DNA from: Romanomermis culicivorax
Lineage: Eukaryota > Nematoda > Enoplea > Mermithida > Mermithidae
Direction of reading: 5' to 3'
DNA length: 64,000 nucleotides
NCBI GenBank assembly: GCA_963922205.1
Contig: CAWUHX010000066.1
Coordinates: 1,178,001 to 1,242,000 of the forward strand
The stretch's first letter is position 1. Every line of letters starts with the position of its first letter. The notes beneath the pieces were generated by a model. That model saw nothing but the letters and a program-made list of their open reading frames with translations. It did not search any database and was not told the origin of the DNA. The translations under genes were made by a program, and so were the position numbers. This document shows positions 49,685 to 60,880 of the stretch, piece after piece.

Positions 49685-50957
49685 TAAGATGTCATAAATG
49701 ATATCCGTTTGAAAATTAGTGAGCATAAGAGTTATACGAGACGCCAATTTGTAATCAAGAGACAGCAAAAACATTTCGCAGAAAACTACGGTCGGCTGAA
49801 GCCAGTTCAAATGCGTATACCGGGTGGATAAAAAAAGACCCTGTTTCTGAATTCTTGGTCGAGTAATCACGTTGCTTTTTATTCCATAATAACCAAGACT
49901 AATTTCCGTCTGCATTAACCATGAACGCGATCAACAAAAATGCTTGTTCGCTCTCCTTGAATCTCAATCTCAGAAAACTTTTTGGGTCCATCAAATTTGC
50001 CGCCTATTGGAATTTAGGTCAGAAAATAATAATGAGTACTTTTGATTTTTCCTGTTCATGAATATTAAATTCCTTCACCATAAGATCAAGCATCATCAAG
50101 CGTAAACTTTCTGCAGCTACGTTCTCAATAAACAAGTCAAACGACCTACGAAATGTATTGCTAAATCAAGATGATCAAAATAAAGTATCTGAAAAATCCG
50201 AATAACGTGCATTTTCTACAGGAACTTCGTTTCATAGAGTGAACGATAAAGGCATTGAGTAACATTCCTTAGACTCGAGCAGGCAAAATAGAAATATACA
50301 GCAACCATCTATCTAAAAGTCAAACCAAAGGTCATGATGAGGAAATTACTGGGCGAACGTCATGAATTAGTCATGCAATCATAGAGTGTATATAATGATA
50401 CAGTGTGTGATTACACGCATTCTAATCATTAGCTCAGCGATGAGAATGAAGGGGCATTCTTGGTTTCTTCTTGTTTCGTCACTACGTGGAAAAAGAAACG
50501 ACCGTTTTGCAAAGAAAATGAATAATACACCAAATGAAGATTAGAATTTCTGACATGAATTCAGCAGTCATTTCAAACTGCTTACCACGATAAGGAGACC
50601 TAATTTAGAAGATGTCATAAGTTTTTCATTATGTAACAATATAAAGTAAATTGGAATGTCGTAGCAAGAATGAACAATGCCTGATAAATTCTGCATAATC
50701 ATGACGTCTTCAATTATCAGTTGGTGTTGGAGACGTTTCAACAAAAAATTTAATCATTGAAGCGCAAAGACCATTGTTGTTTTCCCGATATAACTGTCAT
50801 TGTCACGTTGCCACACAAAAATTCATGATTCGTCTAGAATAGAGAATTAACTCAGTATTCATCTCATATAAATTGTAGTCTATTTTTCGTAATATGCTTT
50901 GAAAAATAACACAATCGTATTTGCTGACTATAAACTTTTGTATATCTGTTCGGCTCT

Positions 50958-51336
50958 CGGACATTAGAGCGCATGGACATTAGAGCGCCGCCCATCGCTC
51001 TAGTGTCTAAGCCCAAGCCTAAGCCTAAGCCTAAGCCTAAGCCTAAGTCTAAGCCTAAGCCTAAGCCTAAGCCTAAGCCTAAGCCTAAGCCTAAGCCTAA
51101 GCCTAAGCCTAAGCCTAAGCCTAAGCCTAAGCCTCAGCCTAAGCCTAAGCCTAAGCCTAAGCCTAAGCCTAAGCCTAAGCCTAAGCCTAAGCCTAAGCCT
51201 CAGCCTAAGCCTAAGCCTAAGCCTAAGCCTAAGCCTAAGCCTAAGCCTAAGCCTAAGCCTAAGCCTAAGCCTAAGCCTAAGCCTAAGCCTAAGCTTAATA
51301 TCTGGCGCTCTGATGTCCAGGCGCTCTAATGACCAG
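50958..51336. mobile_element. Foldback element E with a long TTAGGC core
   Basis: The left arm has GGACATTAGAGCGC twice (50959-50994); the right arm has the inverted GCGCTCTGATGTCC and GCGCTCTAATGACC (51304-51336). The unit is the same as in foldback B. Nearly all of the interior is a telomere-type array. Long periodic open frames on both strands (KPKPKP or RLRLRL) are artefacts. Confidence 0.7.
51008..51296 (-). repeat. Interstitial telomere array, about 48 hexamers of TTAGGC
   Basis: On the + strand it reads (TAAGCC)n and on the minus strand (TTAGGC)n. It is almost perfect, with four or five variant hexamers. Two identical CTCAGCC variants lie 66 bp apart, a sign of internal duplication of 11 hexamers. 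Confidence 0.95.
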
Positions 51337-51339
51337 GCA

Positions 51340-52821
51340 CGGTCTGTCCGCCCGTTGTGAGGATTAAACAGGAAAATCATTGCTTGGTACTCTTTTCCAA
51401 ACCCTGAAGCAGTTCGATGTCTAATTTTTTATTATCACTTTGACGTATATTGTTTTTTCCATGATGGAAAAAGTGAGGAATGTATTTAGCAAAAACTAAA
51501 AACATTTTAATATTATACTATAAAATTGTATCAAATCAGTGGATAAAGCTAGCGTAAAAACTGTGTATGCTCAAGATGAGATTGTGGAAAGATAAGTATA
51601 TGTTCCAAAACGTGGCCAACTTGGGGAAATTTGGTCTGATTTTCCTTGCTTGCAAACTGTATTTTACAGGATTTTTTTACAGTTTTAGTGTCATGAATAA
51701 GGTAGAAGAATATGCTTCTCCATTTTTTCCTCTGAATGTGCGGAAGGTGCAGTTCATACAGCACATAACACCACGTCGCTTAGCAACTGGATAAACTCAT
51801 CAAACATGAATTTTCAATTTTTTTCAACATCATGTGTATTCAGATAACCTCGAAACGAGATTTGCTTGGCTGTTGTAAAAACTTTTGCCCAACGGCTCAT
51901 ATGGATCATCGACATTTATACCTGAACAGTCTGCACAAGATCAGATGTTGAAAAACGATTAAAAATAAAGATAAAGAGTAAAGTCACAGACGTCGCCGTT
52001 CAGAATTATATTTGTATTTAGAAAATTTACGATTTCGGAAAATGCGCTTTTACAAAATCTACGCCAAAATAATTTTTCAGAAACTTTAGTTTGAACGACG
52101 TTTTTTCCACATTGAAAACATCATGCTCACTTCTTGAACCAACAGACGCTTTGATAAGTTGAAAGCCTTCAAACTGAAAGGTTTCGTATTCATGGAATTA
52201 TATTAATCTCAAATATAATTCTTTAATTTTAAAATGAGAAATGCTGTCGTCAATGTTTCAATAAACGCAGTTTCAAACCAAATCACCTGTTAACTCAGGA
52301 ATTTCACATATTATAGTGCATTCTATAGCCTAGAAGCAATTGATCAATGTTACACTAACCATTCTTCTTCATACTAAAATTTGCACAAACATGATAAATA
52401 ATGGAAGCTTTTCCTATAAACGATCTCAGCAACCACTGAAGCATATTTGTTGTCAAAACAAGCGTTGGATAAATTATTTTTGAAACTGAAATAATGTTCA
52501 TACGAATTATCATCGACCTCTAATGGTTTCTGAAATGGGCAGTTCTAAAATTTCGGTGAAGATTGAAAGTTTATAACTCCGTAGCAGCGTAAAGCCTTGT
52601 CAATCGTCACTTGACCCTTTTTTGATATTAGTTGACTATCAGATGCGACTAGTTTTGCGACTCAATTTTTTGGTTCCTTAGATAGAGTGTAAGCCATTTT
52701 TCATTGTATTGCATATTTTTGCAAATTTCTGTGCAAAGATGGCCCACGGAGGAAAATGGCTAGTGTAACACTACTCTAGTTGCTGTGTGCTATGGAGTGC
52801 ACTATACCATGTGTAATGTTA
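51340..52821. other. Intergenic, no gene seen
   Basis: AT-rich. A fragment shared with intron 1 of receptor gene 1 (around CAACCACTGAAGCATATTT) lies near 52430. No exon accepted. Confidence 0.5.
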
Positions 52822-52945
52822 AGGCCCTGTCATACTTTACCGAGAGGTACCGCGCGGTACCAGCCTGTGTCGCCTGGGAAGTATGAATAGATTTTTCTAG
52901 GTTTTGCGGCGCCGCGCCCGCGCGGTCCGCTTTCAAAGTTCAACG
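52822..52945. mobile_element. GC-rich Harbinger-type MITE, right end lost
   Basis: Begins after TTA with AGGCCCTGTCATACTTTACC and GGTACCGCGCGGTACC, but no inverted end follows. The degenerate GC body stops near 52945. Confidence 0.6.
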
Positions 52946-53109
52946 CAAACGAAATATTCAAACAACTTATGTGCTATAAAAGTGTAATATTTTGTTGCTA
53001 ACCTATTGATGCATACTATAACATCAGTATTTGCAGTTCAATCATATTTTTTACATTAATTGTGAATTATGACACTTTTCAAGTATTATTTTATCATGCC
53101 CTTTATCAA

Positions 53110-53434
53110 TACATGCACAACATAGAAATTCTGTGGGGACTCAGCCAGTACAAGCAACATGTTTTTCTAACATCAAAGCAGCACGTTTTTTAACCTATAT
53201 TAGACAAGTATGTGAAATTATTTGCTTGGACAGCATTTTTTAAAATTTTAACGTTACTTCTTTGAATCAACTATGCTTTGCTTGGAGAGATCGTTCAACT
53301 ACGGTATCATTTTTATTCAGGATGACTTTCTCTTCTCTCTTGATCATTTTTTCGTTCGTCATCTTCTCAATCATTGCAGAGGGTCAGATCTGCTGGGGGG
53401 TCAATAGCCCCAAACTCCCCTCCACGTGCATGTA
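53110..53434 (+). repeat. Dispersed repeat R1, copy 3
   Basis: Shorter copy (325 bp) with ends TACATGCAC and GTGCATGTA, a perfect 9-bp inverted pair, and the same TATGCTTTG middle. Confidence 0.65.
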
Positions 53435-53440
53435 TGCTAC

Positions 53441-53660
53441 ATTCGGAACAAAACTACAGTCTGAAAAATCCTTGATTGACAAGTTTTGGCCATGCACTCA
53501 GTAATTTTCCCAGTGGAGTTTTTCGTGTAATTTTATCTCATAATTATTATTTTCGGAACAAATTCATCCTACATTCTGAAAAATCCTTGATTGACAAGTT
53601 TTGGCCATGCACTCAAAAATTTTCCCAGTGAACTTTTTCCTGTAATTTTATCCCAAAGGA
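53441..53660. repeat. Tandem duplication of about 110 bp
   Basis: Two adjacent copies share TTCGGAACAAA and CTGAAAAATCCTTGATTGAC, followed by AAGTTTTGGCCATGCACTCA and TTTTCCCAGTG. Unit 2 starts at about 53551. Non-coding. Confidence 0.75.
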
Positions 53661-53932
53661 ATTATTTGACGTTTTCATCAGAAATAGATTTTCAGGACTG
53701 GAAATATGTATAGTTCGTTTTTATAAAATGTTTGTAAATTGAAAATGGACGAAAAATGGACGGCCCTCAAAGTGATTTACACAAACCGTTTACAATAGGA
53801 TTTTTGGCGTAAAAAATCGTGAAGATCAGTTGAGTAGACTCTCTAAATTATAGAAATATAAAATGATACTTGCTTTCCACTTTTTTATTGATAAGCATTT
53901 TCACAAAAAGAGACTATAGGTTCTGTTGTGAT

Positions 53933-54789
53933 TGTCGTATTGCGTGCTCGTATACCCTCGGCTACCTACCTGCGGTTCTTGGGAGATCCAATCTGGTACG
54001 GCCCCTGACGCTAACCCGGTACTAATTACGCTCCTACTGCAGAGAGTTAAGACTTGATGTACGAAAATGTTTATTGGTGAGCAAAACGAAATAGGTAGTG
54101 AAATACAACAATGAGGGTAAGTAAGAAACAAGGGTGCAAAGTGCCAGAAAACGCGAATACTAACGCCTAGGACCTCCCTATGCGGCTGATCCTTCTTTCT
54201 GTCCCTGAGCAACGAGCCACAGGGACTGCAGGATATCTTACTCCACGGCCCAAGCTGAAACTTGTTAAACAGACGGAATAAGTGAACCTGACTCCAGAAC
54301 TACCACTCACTGATTCTTCTTATCAAAATGGAACGTTGAACACTCCTCAGGCCGCGTAACTCCTCAAGACTCGCTCGCTGCGCGAAACCACAACACACAA
54401 GGGACGAAACGGCAGAGGCGCCCACGACCTTTCCACAGTCACCGCGGCTAATTGTCGCAACGCCCGAGTCCTTCAGATCGGACGATAATATTATGCAAAT
54501 GGGAGACGGCTCTACAACACCAAATAAAAACGGGCGACCAGGAATAATAAGAAAAAATAATAAGAATGAAAAAATACACTGAAACGCACCTAACATCAAC
54601 TTGCATGTATTATGCAAAACTTTCGCGCTCACCATTTATTTGTTTTTGGGCCAAAAATGTGTGGCACAAACCGTTTTGTCGGTTTGTTTACTTAATAAAA
54701 ATTGGAGCTACTTTAACAACAAAGAGCTCTAGAAAATAAAAAATATAATGAATAGAGGACCAAAGGTCAGAGGAATTGACCCTCTGACA
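53933..54789 (-). repeat. 3' LTR of the gypsy element
   Basis: 857 bp, starting TGTCAGAGG on the minus strand and ending GAGCACGCAATACGACA. An AATAAA (minus, near 54070) could be the poly(A) signal. The outer end forms a hairpin GTCAGAGG/CCTCTGAC. Confidence 0.9.
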
Positions 54790-54801
54790 TCCCTCCCCCC
54801 C
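54790..54801 (-). other. Polypurine tract
   Basis: On the minus strand a G-rich run (GGGGGGGAGGGA) ends exactly at the 3' LTR, the expected position of the plus-strand primer. Confidence 0.7.
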
Positions 54802-55445
54802 AAAGGCAAGACTTTTCCCGCCAGCGAAGGGAAAAGTCAGGAGGTCCCCCAAGGGCCCCAGACCACCGATGCTGATGACCGGCGACTCCATTCGTTCCAA
54901 AACGATGCTACGCGCCGTTGACACAATAATACAAAAATTAAAATTGTCTGTTTCGAATGATGTTGCTAAAATTAAGGGGCCAATGGCGCCGGATGCTACC
55001 CCGGCGCGAAGAAGTTCACCAATAAAACGCCCAGTGGGCCCGTTGACCCAAATACAAAGGATAAAAAGTTTGAACGAATAGCGTTCGCGGCACTCGGTCC
55101 GAATTTGACCAAAATAAAAATAAGATCGTTTACCCGGCGGCGACCCCCGCGGTGCCCGTTTTTAGGTTGTGGGCCGCTCCCCACTGCCGTCGATGTGTTC
55201 AGTATCGGCGGCTCTTCCATCACCAATTGTGGCCTTCGTCTCCGTCCTCTCCGGAGGGGGGGTTGTTGATTGTGGAGAGCCCGCAAGACTTTCGAAATTT
55301 CCGCCGCCGTTGCTCCTCTGGCCCCTTGGCCGGACACTGGCCCCCCCAACGCCTTTGGTATTATCTGCCCCCAGGGAGAAAGAATGCCCGAAAACCAAAT
55401 CCTCTGGGCCTTTGGCTGTCTAGATTTTGAACCAAAATGTATATG
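54802..55445. other. GC-rich unidentified internal segment of the retrotransposon
   Basis: Much richer in GC than the rest of the element. It starts with a hairpin (GACTTTTCCC/GGGAAAAGTC, 54810-54838). Both strands have open frames of 60-117 codons: + 54869-55081, with a run MTGDSIRSKTML, and - 55398-55162 and 55349-54996, rich in Gly, Arg and Pro. I recognise none of them. It could be a captured sequence, an accessory gene remnant, or untranslated RNA structure. Confidence 0.45.
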
Positions 55446-56536
55446 GTATTTGTTGTTAAAGTAGGTCTGCGTTATTAAAATGTAAACTTAAACCCACAAC
55501 ACAGTCTGTGCCACAAAAAAGTTTTGAAAAGAATAGAGAAAAATTTAGAAATGGTAGCGCGAAGCTGCCTAGGGCATGCGTGATGTTACTTGGTGACTAT
55601 TTTCGGAAAGGAAAAGAAAAAATCCGAAAATTTTATGAAAATTTCTACAATAATTACTAAAGATGAGAAGAAAAAGAACAAACGTAAATTCACACAGGTG
55701 CCAATAGAAGGAAACGCAAATGAGAAAATGAATAAAACGAATTTATGAGATTAATAGAACGAGGCAATTTTTAAGGCACAGATCCCGGAGATATAATATT
55801 GCAAGGCATAGACATAGAAAAACTTTGAAATCAAAATGTAGAAAAATTACATTGAAAAAGATTTTTTGCACACAACATATTTACCCTGACCTCACAAAGA
55901 GCGAGGTCAAGAATTTACAAAGGTATATTTACTTCCACCGTTGCACATAATGGCCACACCATGGATGTTGTAATTCTTCCTTCCAGTTCCATGGGGCAAA
56001 TATTGTTCCAATTTTCATACTTTGAGGACTATTGTTGAACCAGGAAACCGATTTCTTCGAAACTGACTCTGTGGGGGGAACTTTTTGAAGTGATACGTCA
56101 TCTCTGAAAAAAGAATGCGGTTTAAATTATCAATGCTTACCTTCCCGAGTCCACGACAATTCAGCGGCAAATACTACATTCCTGGCTGCAACAATGGGCA
56201 TTGACAAAATTTTTGATGAAATGGCAAAACGTTATTATCCAAAACATAATGCTCCTTGGTAACCATTCAAGGTCGGCCAAAGAACACCTTTGAATAATTC
56301 CAAACTATCAATAGGTTGTACTAAGCGGCAAATATTACAACATAAAAATATGGTTCTCGCACTAATAATTTCCAATAATACACACGAAACGACTCTGACG
56401 CACAAGAATAAATTTGGCTATAAGGGAGTTGATCAGGCTCTCGAACATCCAAAATCCTCGGCGAATAAATTGCTGGCGAGCCAATTTAGAGTCACATTTT
56501 TTATATAATTACATTCTCTTCAAATTCTTTGTCTGC
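55446..56536. other. Degenerate internal region of the retrotransposon
   Basis: AT-rich, between the env-like remnant and the GC-rich segment. On the minus strand, short open runs near 56460-56340 and 56100-55925 have coding-like composition. A GTAAGC...TTTTTTCAG pair (about 56145-56109) looks like a small intron. No domain could be assigned. Confidence 0.4.
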
Positions 56537-56854
56537 TCAATACGAAATTATATCGCCATTCTTGCAACCGGATGAGATTCTTGCCATCTTGGGCATCGTG
56601 GGATTCCATATCAACTGAATACTTTGAAAATCGGTTCCATCACTGGGTGAAACTTTTGCAATAAAATTATTACCAACATACGGATTAATGAACATTTTCT
56701 ATCTATCACACCAAGCATGTGAAAAGATATTGTTTTTACAATAAGCTCTGAAAATTGGGCTTATCTTTTGATCTGCGCCTAAAACTACCATAAAAATTAC
56801 CAAAAATAAGTTAGTACGAAGAAATTGCAAGAAAAGGGAAAAAATATAATACAT
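56537..56854 (-). pseudogene. Env-like (secreted or membrane) ORF remnant downstream of pol
   Basis: In one frame from an ATG at 56854 a strongly hydrophobic, signal-peptide-like stretch of about 30 residues is followed by a polar segment with Cys and Trp. It is cut by TAG at 56701-56699, then continues 52 codons from an ATG at 56695 to a TGA at 56537. The position right after pol, the leader and the Cys content suggest an envelope-type third gene, as known in some gypsy and BEL elements of nematodes and insects. No glycoprotein family could be identified, and the frame is too short and broken to act. Confidence 0.4.
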
Positions 56855-56947
56855 AAGACATTAGTAAAAAGAAACACAACGTAAAACAAAATTCGAACAA
56901 AACACAAAAATACAATGATAAAAACGAATTATGAGCTACAGTAAAAT

Positions 56948-57301
56948 TCAGGTGTCTGCGTAACAAAAGGCATTACGCGATTTAGTGTTTGTTATCGGGC
57001 GGCACAGTTGGCATACAATGCAGGATTTTATCCATTTGATAATGTCGTCCTCCATATTTAACCACCAAAATTTACTTCCGATTGCGGCAATGATTCGATC
57101 TATACCTTGGTGTCCCATCAATGTGTTACCATGATTTTGGTGCAAAACCAGGTATCTATGTTTTGTAGGGATCACCAGCTGATTTTTTCCGTGGATATTC
57201 TCTCGATACAATATATCATTTTCCAGATGAAAACTGTTGAAGTACTTTCTTGAGCTATTTTCTGCAATATTCTTGAAAATATCGGCTAATTTTGAATCCA
57301 T
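56948..57301 (-). pseudogene. Integrase N-terminal zinc-binding domain, catalytic core missing
   Basis: 117 codons containing the H-H-C-C integrase zinc finger (HQNH...GHQG, then CIVCQLC) that follows RNase H in gypsy Pol. The frame stops at 56948 and the D,D-35-E core is absent: only about 90 bp separate it from the env-like ATG. A TGA at 57304-57302 also separates it from the RT-RNase H frame. A deletion is the simplest reading. Confidence 0.8.
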
Positions 57302-58522
57302 TCATTGTTGCTTTTTCACCAAGTCCAGGGAAAATAATTCCGATTCCTTTTTTGCTTCCTCTAGTATCTGATCTATTTCCTGCTGAGTCGGCGGTGGGGG
57401 ATCAATAACTGTCTCCTGCGTCTCAGGTTCAAGCATTTGTCTCGTCATGGCTCGCGTTACTGCCATGCATTCGGGTTCCACACTCAATTTCCCATCTTCG
57501 ATTTCTTCCTTCGTTTCCTGTTTCTTGTTTCGACTCTTTTCCTTCTCTTCGGACCGTGATAAGAAATCTGCGAAGGTGTTTTCCCGTCCGGCTACATATT
57601 CAAATGTATAATTAAATTGTCCAAGATATAAAGCCCATTTCAACAACCTTTGATTTTGTTGTTTTTCTGCTGAAAGCCCCATAAGTGGTTTATGGTCTGT
57701 TCTGATTGTGACCCTAAACCCCATCACGTAGTGTCGATACTGCTTGAACCCGTAAACTACGGCTAAACATTCTCTCTCCGTTGTTGAATATCTTGTTTCG
57801 GTGTCGTTTAAAACTCTACTCGAGTAAGCTATTGTCCATCGATCATTTTGCGTTTCCTGGTACAAAATTGCACCTATCGCTGTCTCCGAGGCATCAGTTT
57901 GAATTACGAATTTCACCGACCCGTCGAATACTGGATATCGAAGGAAGGGTGCCGTCATTAGGGCGTTTTTTACACCTTCAAAAGCTGCTAACTGTTCCTC
58001 TGAAAGTTCAAACTTTTCCTTCCTATTTTTCTTTACGAGGGCTTTAAATAAAACCTGGGCGATGAAAGCTAAATTATGGATGAAACATTTAGACCACTGT
58101 ACTAATCCCAAGAACTTCTGTAGCTGCTTGATGGATTTCGGTACTTCAAAATTTTTTACTGCTTCTATTTTTTGTGGGTTGACTGACATTCCGTTCTTGT
58201 CCAATATGTGGCCTAAAAATTTTACACTGGCTGGCATAAAGGAACATTTGTCAGGTTTCAATGTAAGGTTCGCGTTTGTCAGGCATCGAAATATTGTCTC
58301 CAGATTTTCTAAATGCTCCTCGACGGTTTTGGAAAAAATTATTACATCGTCGATATATACTAGGCATATTTTCCATACGTATGGATACAGAATTCGCTCC
58401 ATGAGATGCTGAAATTCTGCGGGAGCATTTTTAAGCCCAAATGGCATTACTTTGAACTGGAAAAGACCGTCTTGGCATACAAATGCTGTCTTTTCTTTCG
58501 ATTCTGAATGCATTGGGACCTG
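57302..58522 (-). pseudogene. Reverse transcriptase (C-terminal part) and RNase H
   Basis: The frame continues after an in-frame TAG (58525-58523). RT motifs follow in order: FQFKVMPFGLKNAP, the catalytic YIDD (58341-58360 region), LGHILDKNG, then the RNase H signature with QTDAS, TTERECLAVV and RTDHKPLMG, and a chromatin-distal tail rich in Lys and Glu. About 403 codons to TGA at 57302. RT copies the genomic RNA and RNase H removes it. Highest similarity by motif is to Ty3/gypsy elements. Confidence 0.9.
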
Positions 58523-60880
58523 CTAGTACCCGGACTTTAAATCCAATGTCGAAAAATATCGTGCACCTCCTAACGCGTCTAAATAATCGTCAATTCGAGG
58601 TATCGGAAATTTATCGTCTTTCGTCACTTGATTGATTCCCCTATAATCGACTACTGGTCTCCAAGTGCCATCTTTCTTGCCCACTAAAAACAATGGTGCA
58701 GCCCAAGGGCTTCTAGAGGGCTCAATGACACCTTTTTCCATCATATCTTTCACATGTTCATGGATGATGTCTCTCTGCATTATGGGTGCTCTCCAGTAGT
58801 GTTTTTGGACTGGCAACGCGTTTCCTGTATCGATTTCGTGTTCAGCTTCATGGGTCACCGTTAAAGGGTCATTTTTCATACTGAATGCATGCCTATGTTT
58901 CAGTAGGACATTCATAAGTTGCTGTTGCTCTTCCTGATCGATACTTGATTCTTTTACTAGCTGCGTAACAATTTTGACGAATTCTGGTTCACTCTGCTGT
59001 TGAATTTGAGGTTCTGATTGCAGTTGATGTATTTTTTTGTCAAATTCTGGCCCCACGAATTTTGTTTTGGATTTTGCTATTAGCTCATTTCCGCGCAATT
59101 TTATCCCTTTATTCGTCTCATTTATGAGTAGAATTCGGAAATTATTACTTCTAGCGTCCACAATTGAGGCGTCGACATCGAATAAAGTATCCTTCCCCGT
59201 TTCTTCTACCACTATAGGACCCTTTGTCCAATCTTTCTGTGGCCATACCACAGCTTGCACAAAAGAAGTGGTATTTGGGGGAATATATGACCCGGATTTT
59301 GTCCAAATAAAAGTTTCTTCCTCCATTTCAGTTATTTGCATAACTTGTTCTTGTTCATCGTCGCTTTCCAATTCAGGCAGTTCTCCCTCCTTAACTTCCT
59401 CCTGTAGAGGTACATCATCCAAAACGACTGGATTATTTGGAATTGGCAGCCGCGGTGCTATTTGCGCGTTGTCGAATAGTGTTTCACTAATAATTTGTCT
59501 TTCTATGTTCGCTAGGCGTATGTGGCCTTTTCCAAAATCGATAGCGGCCTGTATACTAGGATGGGTTAGAAAATCTAGACCCAATATAATACCTTCATTC
59601 AGGTTATCTAGTAATGCGAATCTAGCAAGAAAATTACCAAAACTGGTTCGGACATAGATAAATGTAGGGCCGTATGTTGTTACTCGTTTTCCTACAGCTG
59701 TTACTACTGAATTTAAGATAGGGAATTTTGTCTTAGGCGTATTCAGTAGTCTCGATGCTGTATCTGTCCTCATAAAGCTAGATTGAGCTCCCGTATCGAT
59801 TAAGGCTTTAAATTCTTCCCCGCGTATTTTAACGGGTATTAATAATGGTTGGCATTTGCGAAAGTTTTCCAAAAATAGATGTTCGTTATCATTGGCGAGT
59901 CTAGGTTTCGCTTCTGAAGTAGAATTGATAACATTCGCCAAATTTAGCTCATAGTTCTCGATTAGAACTCCATCCAAGGCTATAACTTCTGGTTGATTTT
60001 CTTTTTTAGCTTCTTGGGAATTGATTACATTTACCGAGTTATTTGGAGGATTATTTGCCGGTGGCGCTGTCGCTGGCGGTGGAACATTTGGCGGTGCCTG
60101 TGGAACATTATTTTGTTGATAATAATATCCCACATTTGGATTTTGCTCTGTATTATTATTATGATATGGCATCCGTTGGCCGAAATTAGTGAATCCAGCT
60201 CGTCCGCGATTTACAAAGCCACGGTGATGATCAAAATTTGGATTGTAAAAATTGTTGCCACGATTCCACGACCTCCCCTGATCTGTTGGTTGAATCAATT
60301 CAGGGTGAAGAATGAAACAATTTTCTGATGAGTGGCTATTCGATTTATGATATGTACAATATGGTCGACGATACCCATTTCCCAAAGTTCTATCAGGTAA
60401 ATTATTGTATGGTACATTATTAGGATTACTATTGACTCCCCAAAAATTAAGAGCTGGAGGGCCCTGATTCCTAATTGCATCATTAACCATTTTCATAATA
60501 TCCTGTTGAGATAAAGGGGCCTGAAATGCTGGTGGCAGTGGAAAAATTTGCTGAGGCCGTAGAATTTGCTGTTGTTGGCCAGTACTGCTATCTTGCTGAC
60601 GAATTTGTAAATTATTAAATCTTCTATTTTCATAGACTCGATTCAACCGATCGTCTTCGCCATCTTCTTGGTCTTCGCTGAATTCCTTCCATGCCGTCGT
60701 ATCGGCTTTCAATTTGTTTACGAATTCCGCCAAAGAGGCGATATTTTTGAATTCGTGAAGCCAAATTTCTATTCGAGTTTGGACGTAAACTGGAGCTTTG
60801 TGAAAATACGTTTTGATAACAATTCTATTTCGTTCATTTTCCATTTTTTCGTAATTTAATAAATGGACGTAAGTCTTTAT
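58523..60880 (-). pseudogene. Gag C-terminus, zinc knuckle, aspartic protease and RT N-terminus
   Basis: From 60844 the frame is open for 773 codons; the same frame extends up to a TGA at 60883-60881. It opens with Gag capsid-like sequence, then a long Gln/Asn/Pro-rich stretch. A CHHC zinc knuckle ([14 protein letters not shown]) near 60350 is followed by Arg/Gly/Asn-rich RNA-binding sequence, the protease active site [10 protein letters not shown] near 59795, and RT motifs up to DLKSGY, where TAG interrupts. Gag and Pol share one frame here, with no stop between knuckle and protease. Confidence 0.85.

Larger units (their letters stand above)
45500..50957. other. Long intergenic stretch, two small GC-rich MITE relatives
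   Basis: No exon accepted over 5.4 kb. Contents: degenerate MITE at 45645, MITE at 49583, a 19-bp unit (GGAATTTCAGCTCACGTTG) repeated 2.7 times at 47788-47838, and a CGACCGCTGCATTAATCAG fragment of a dispersed repeat near 47170. Confidence 0.5.

Noticed and set aside
50973-51380. Long open frames of 118 and 126 codons with KPKPKP or RLRLRL products
   Set aside because: They are pure translations of the TTAGGC hexamer array, with no independent coding evidence. The same holds for the frames at 12197-12457 and 43359-43559.
59037-59657. 206-codon plus-strand frame within the retrotransposon
   Set aside because: It is antisense to the protease and linker region of the long gag-pol frame; Ser/Cys-rich shadow sequence.
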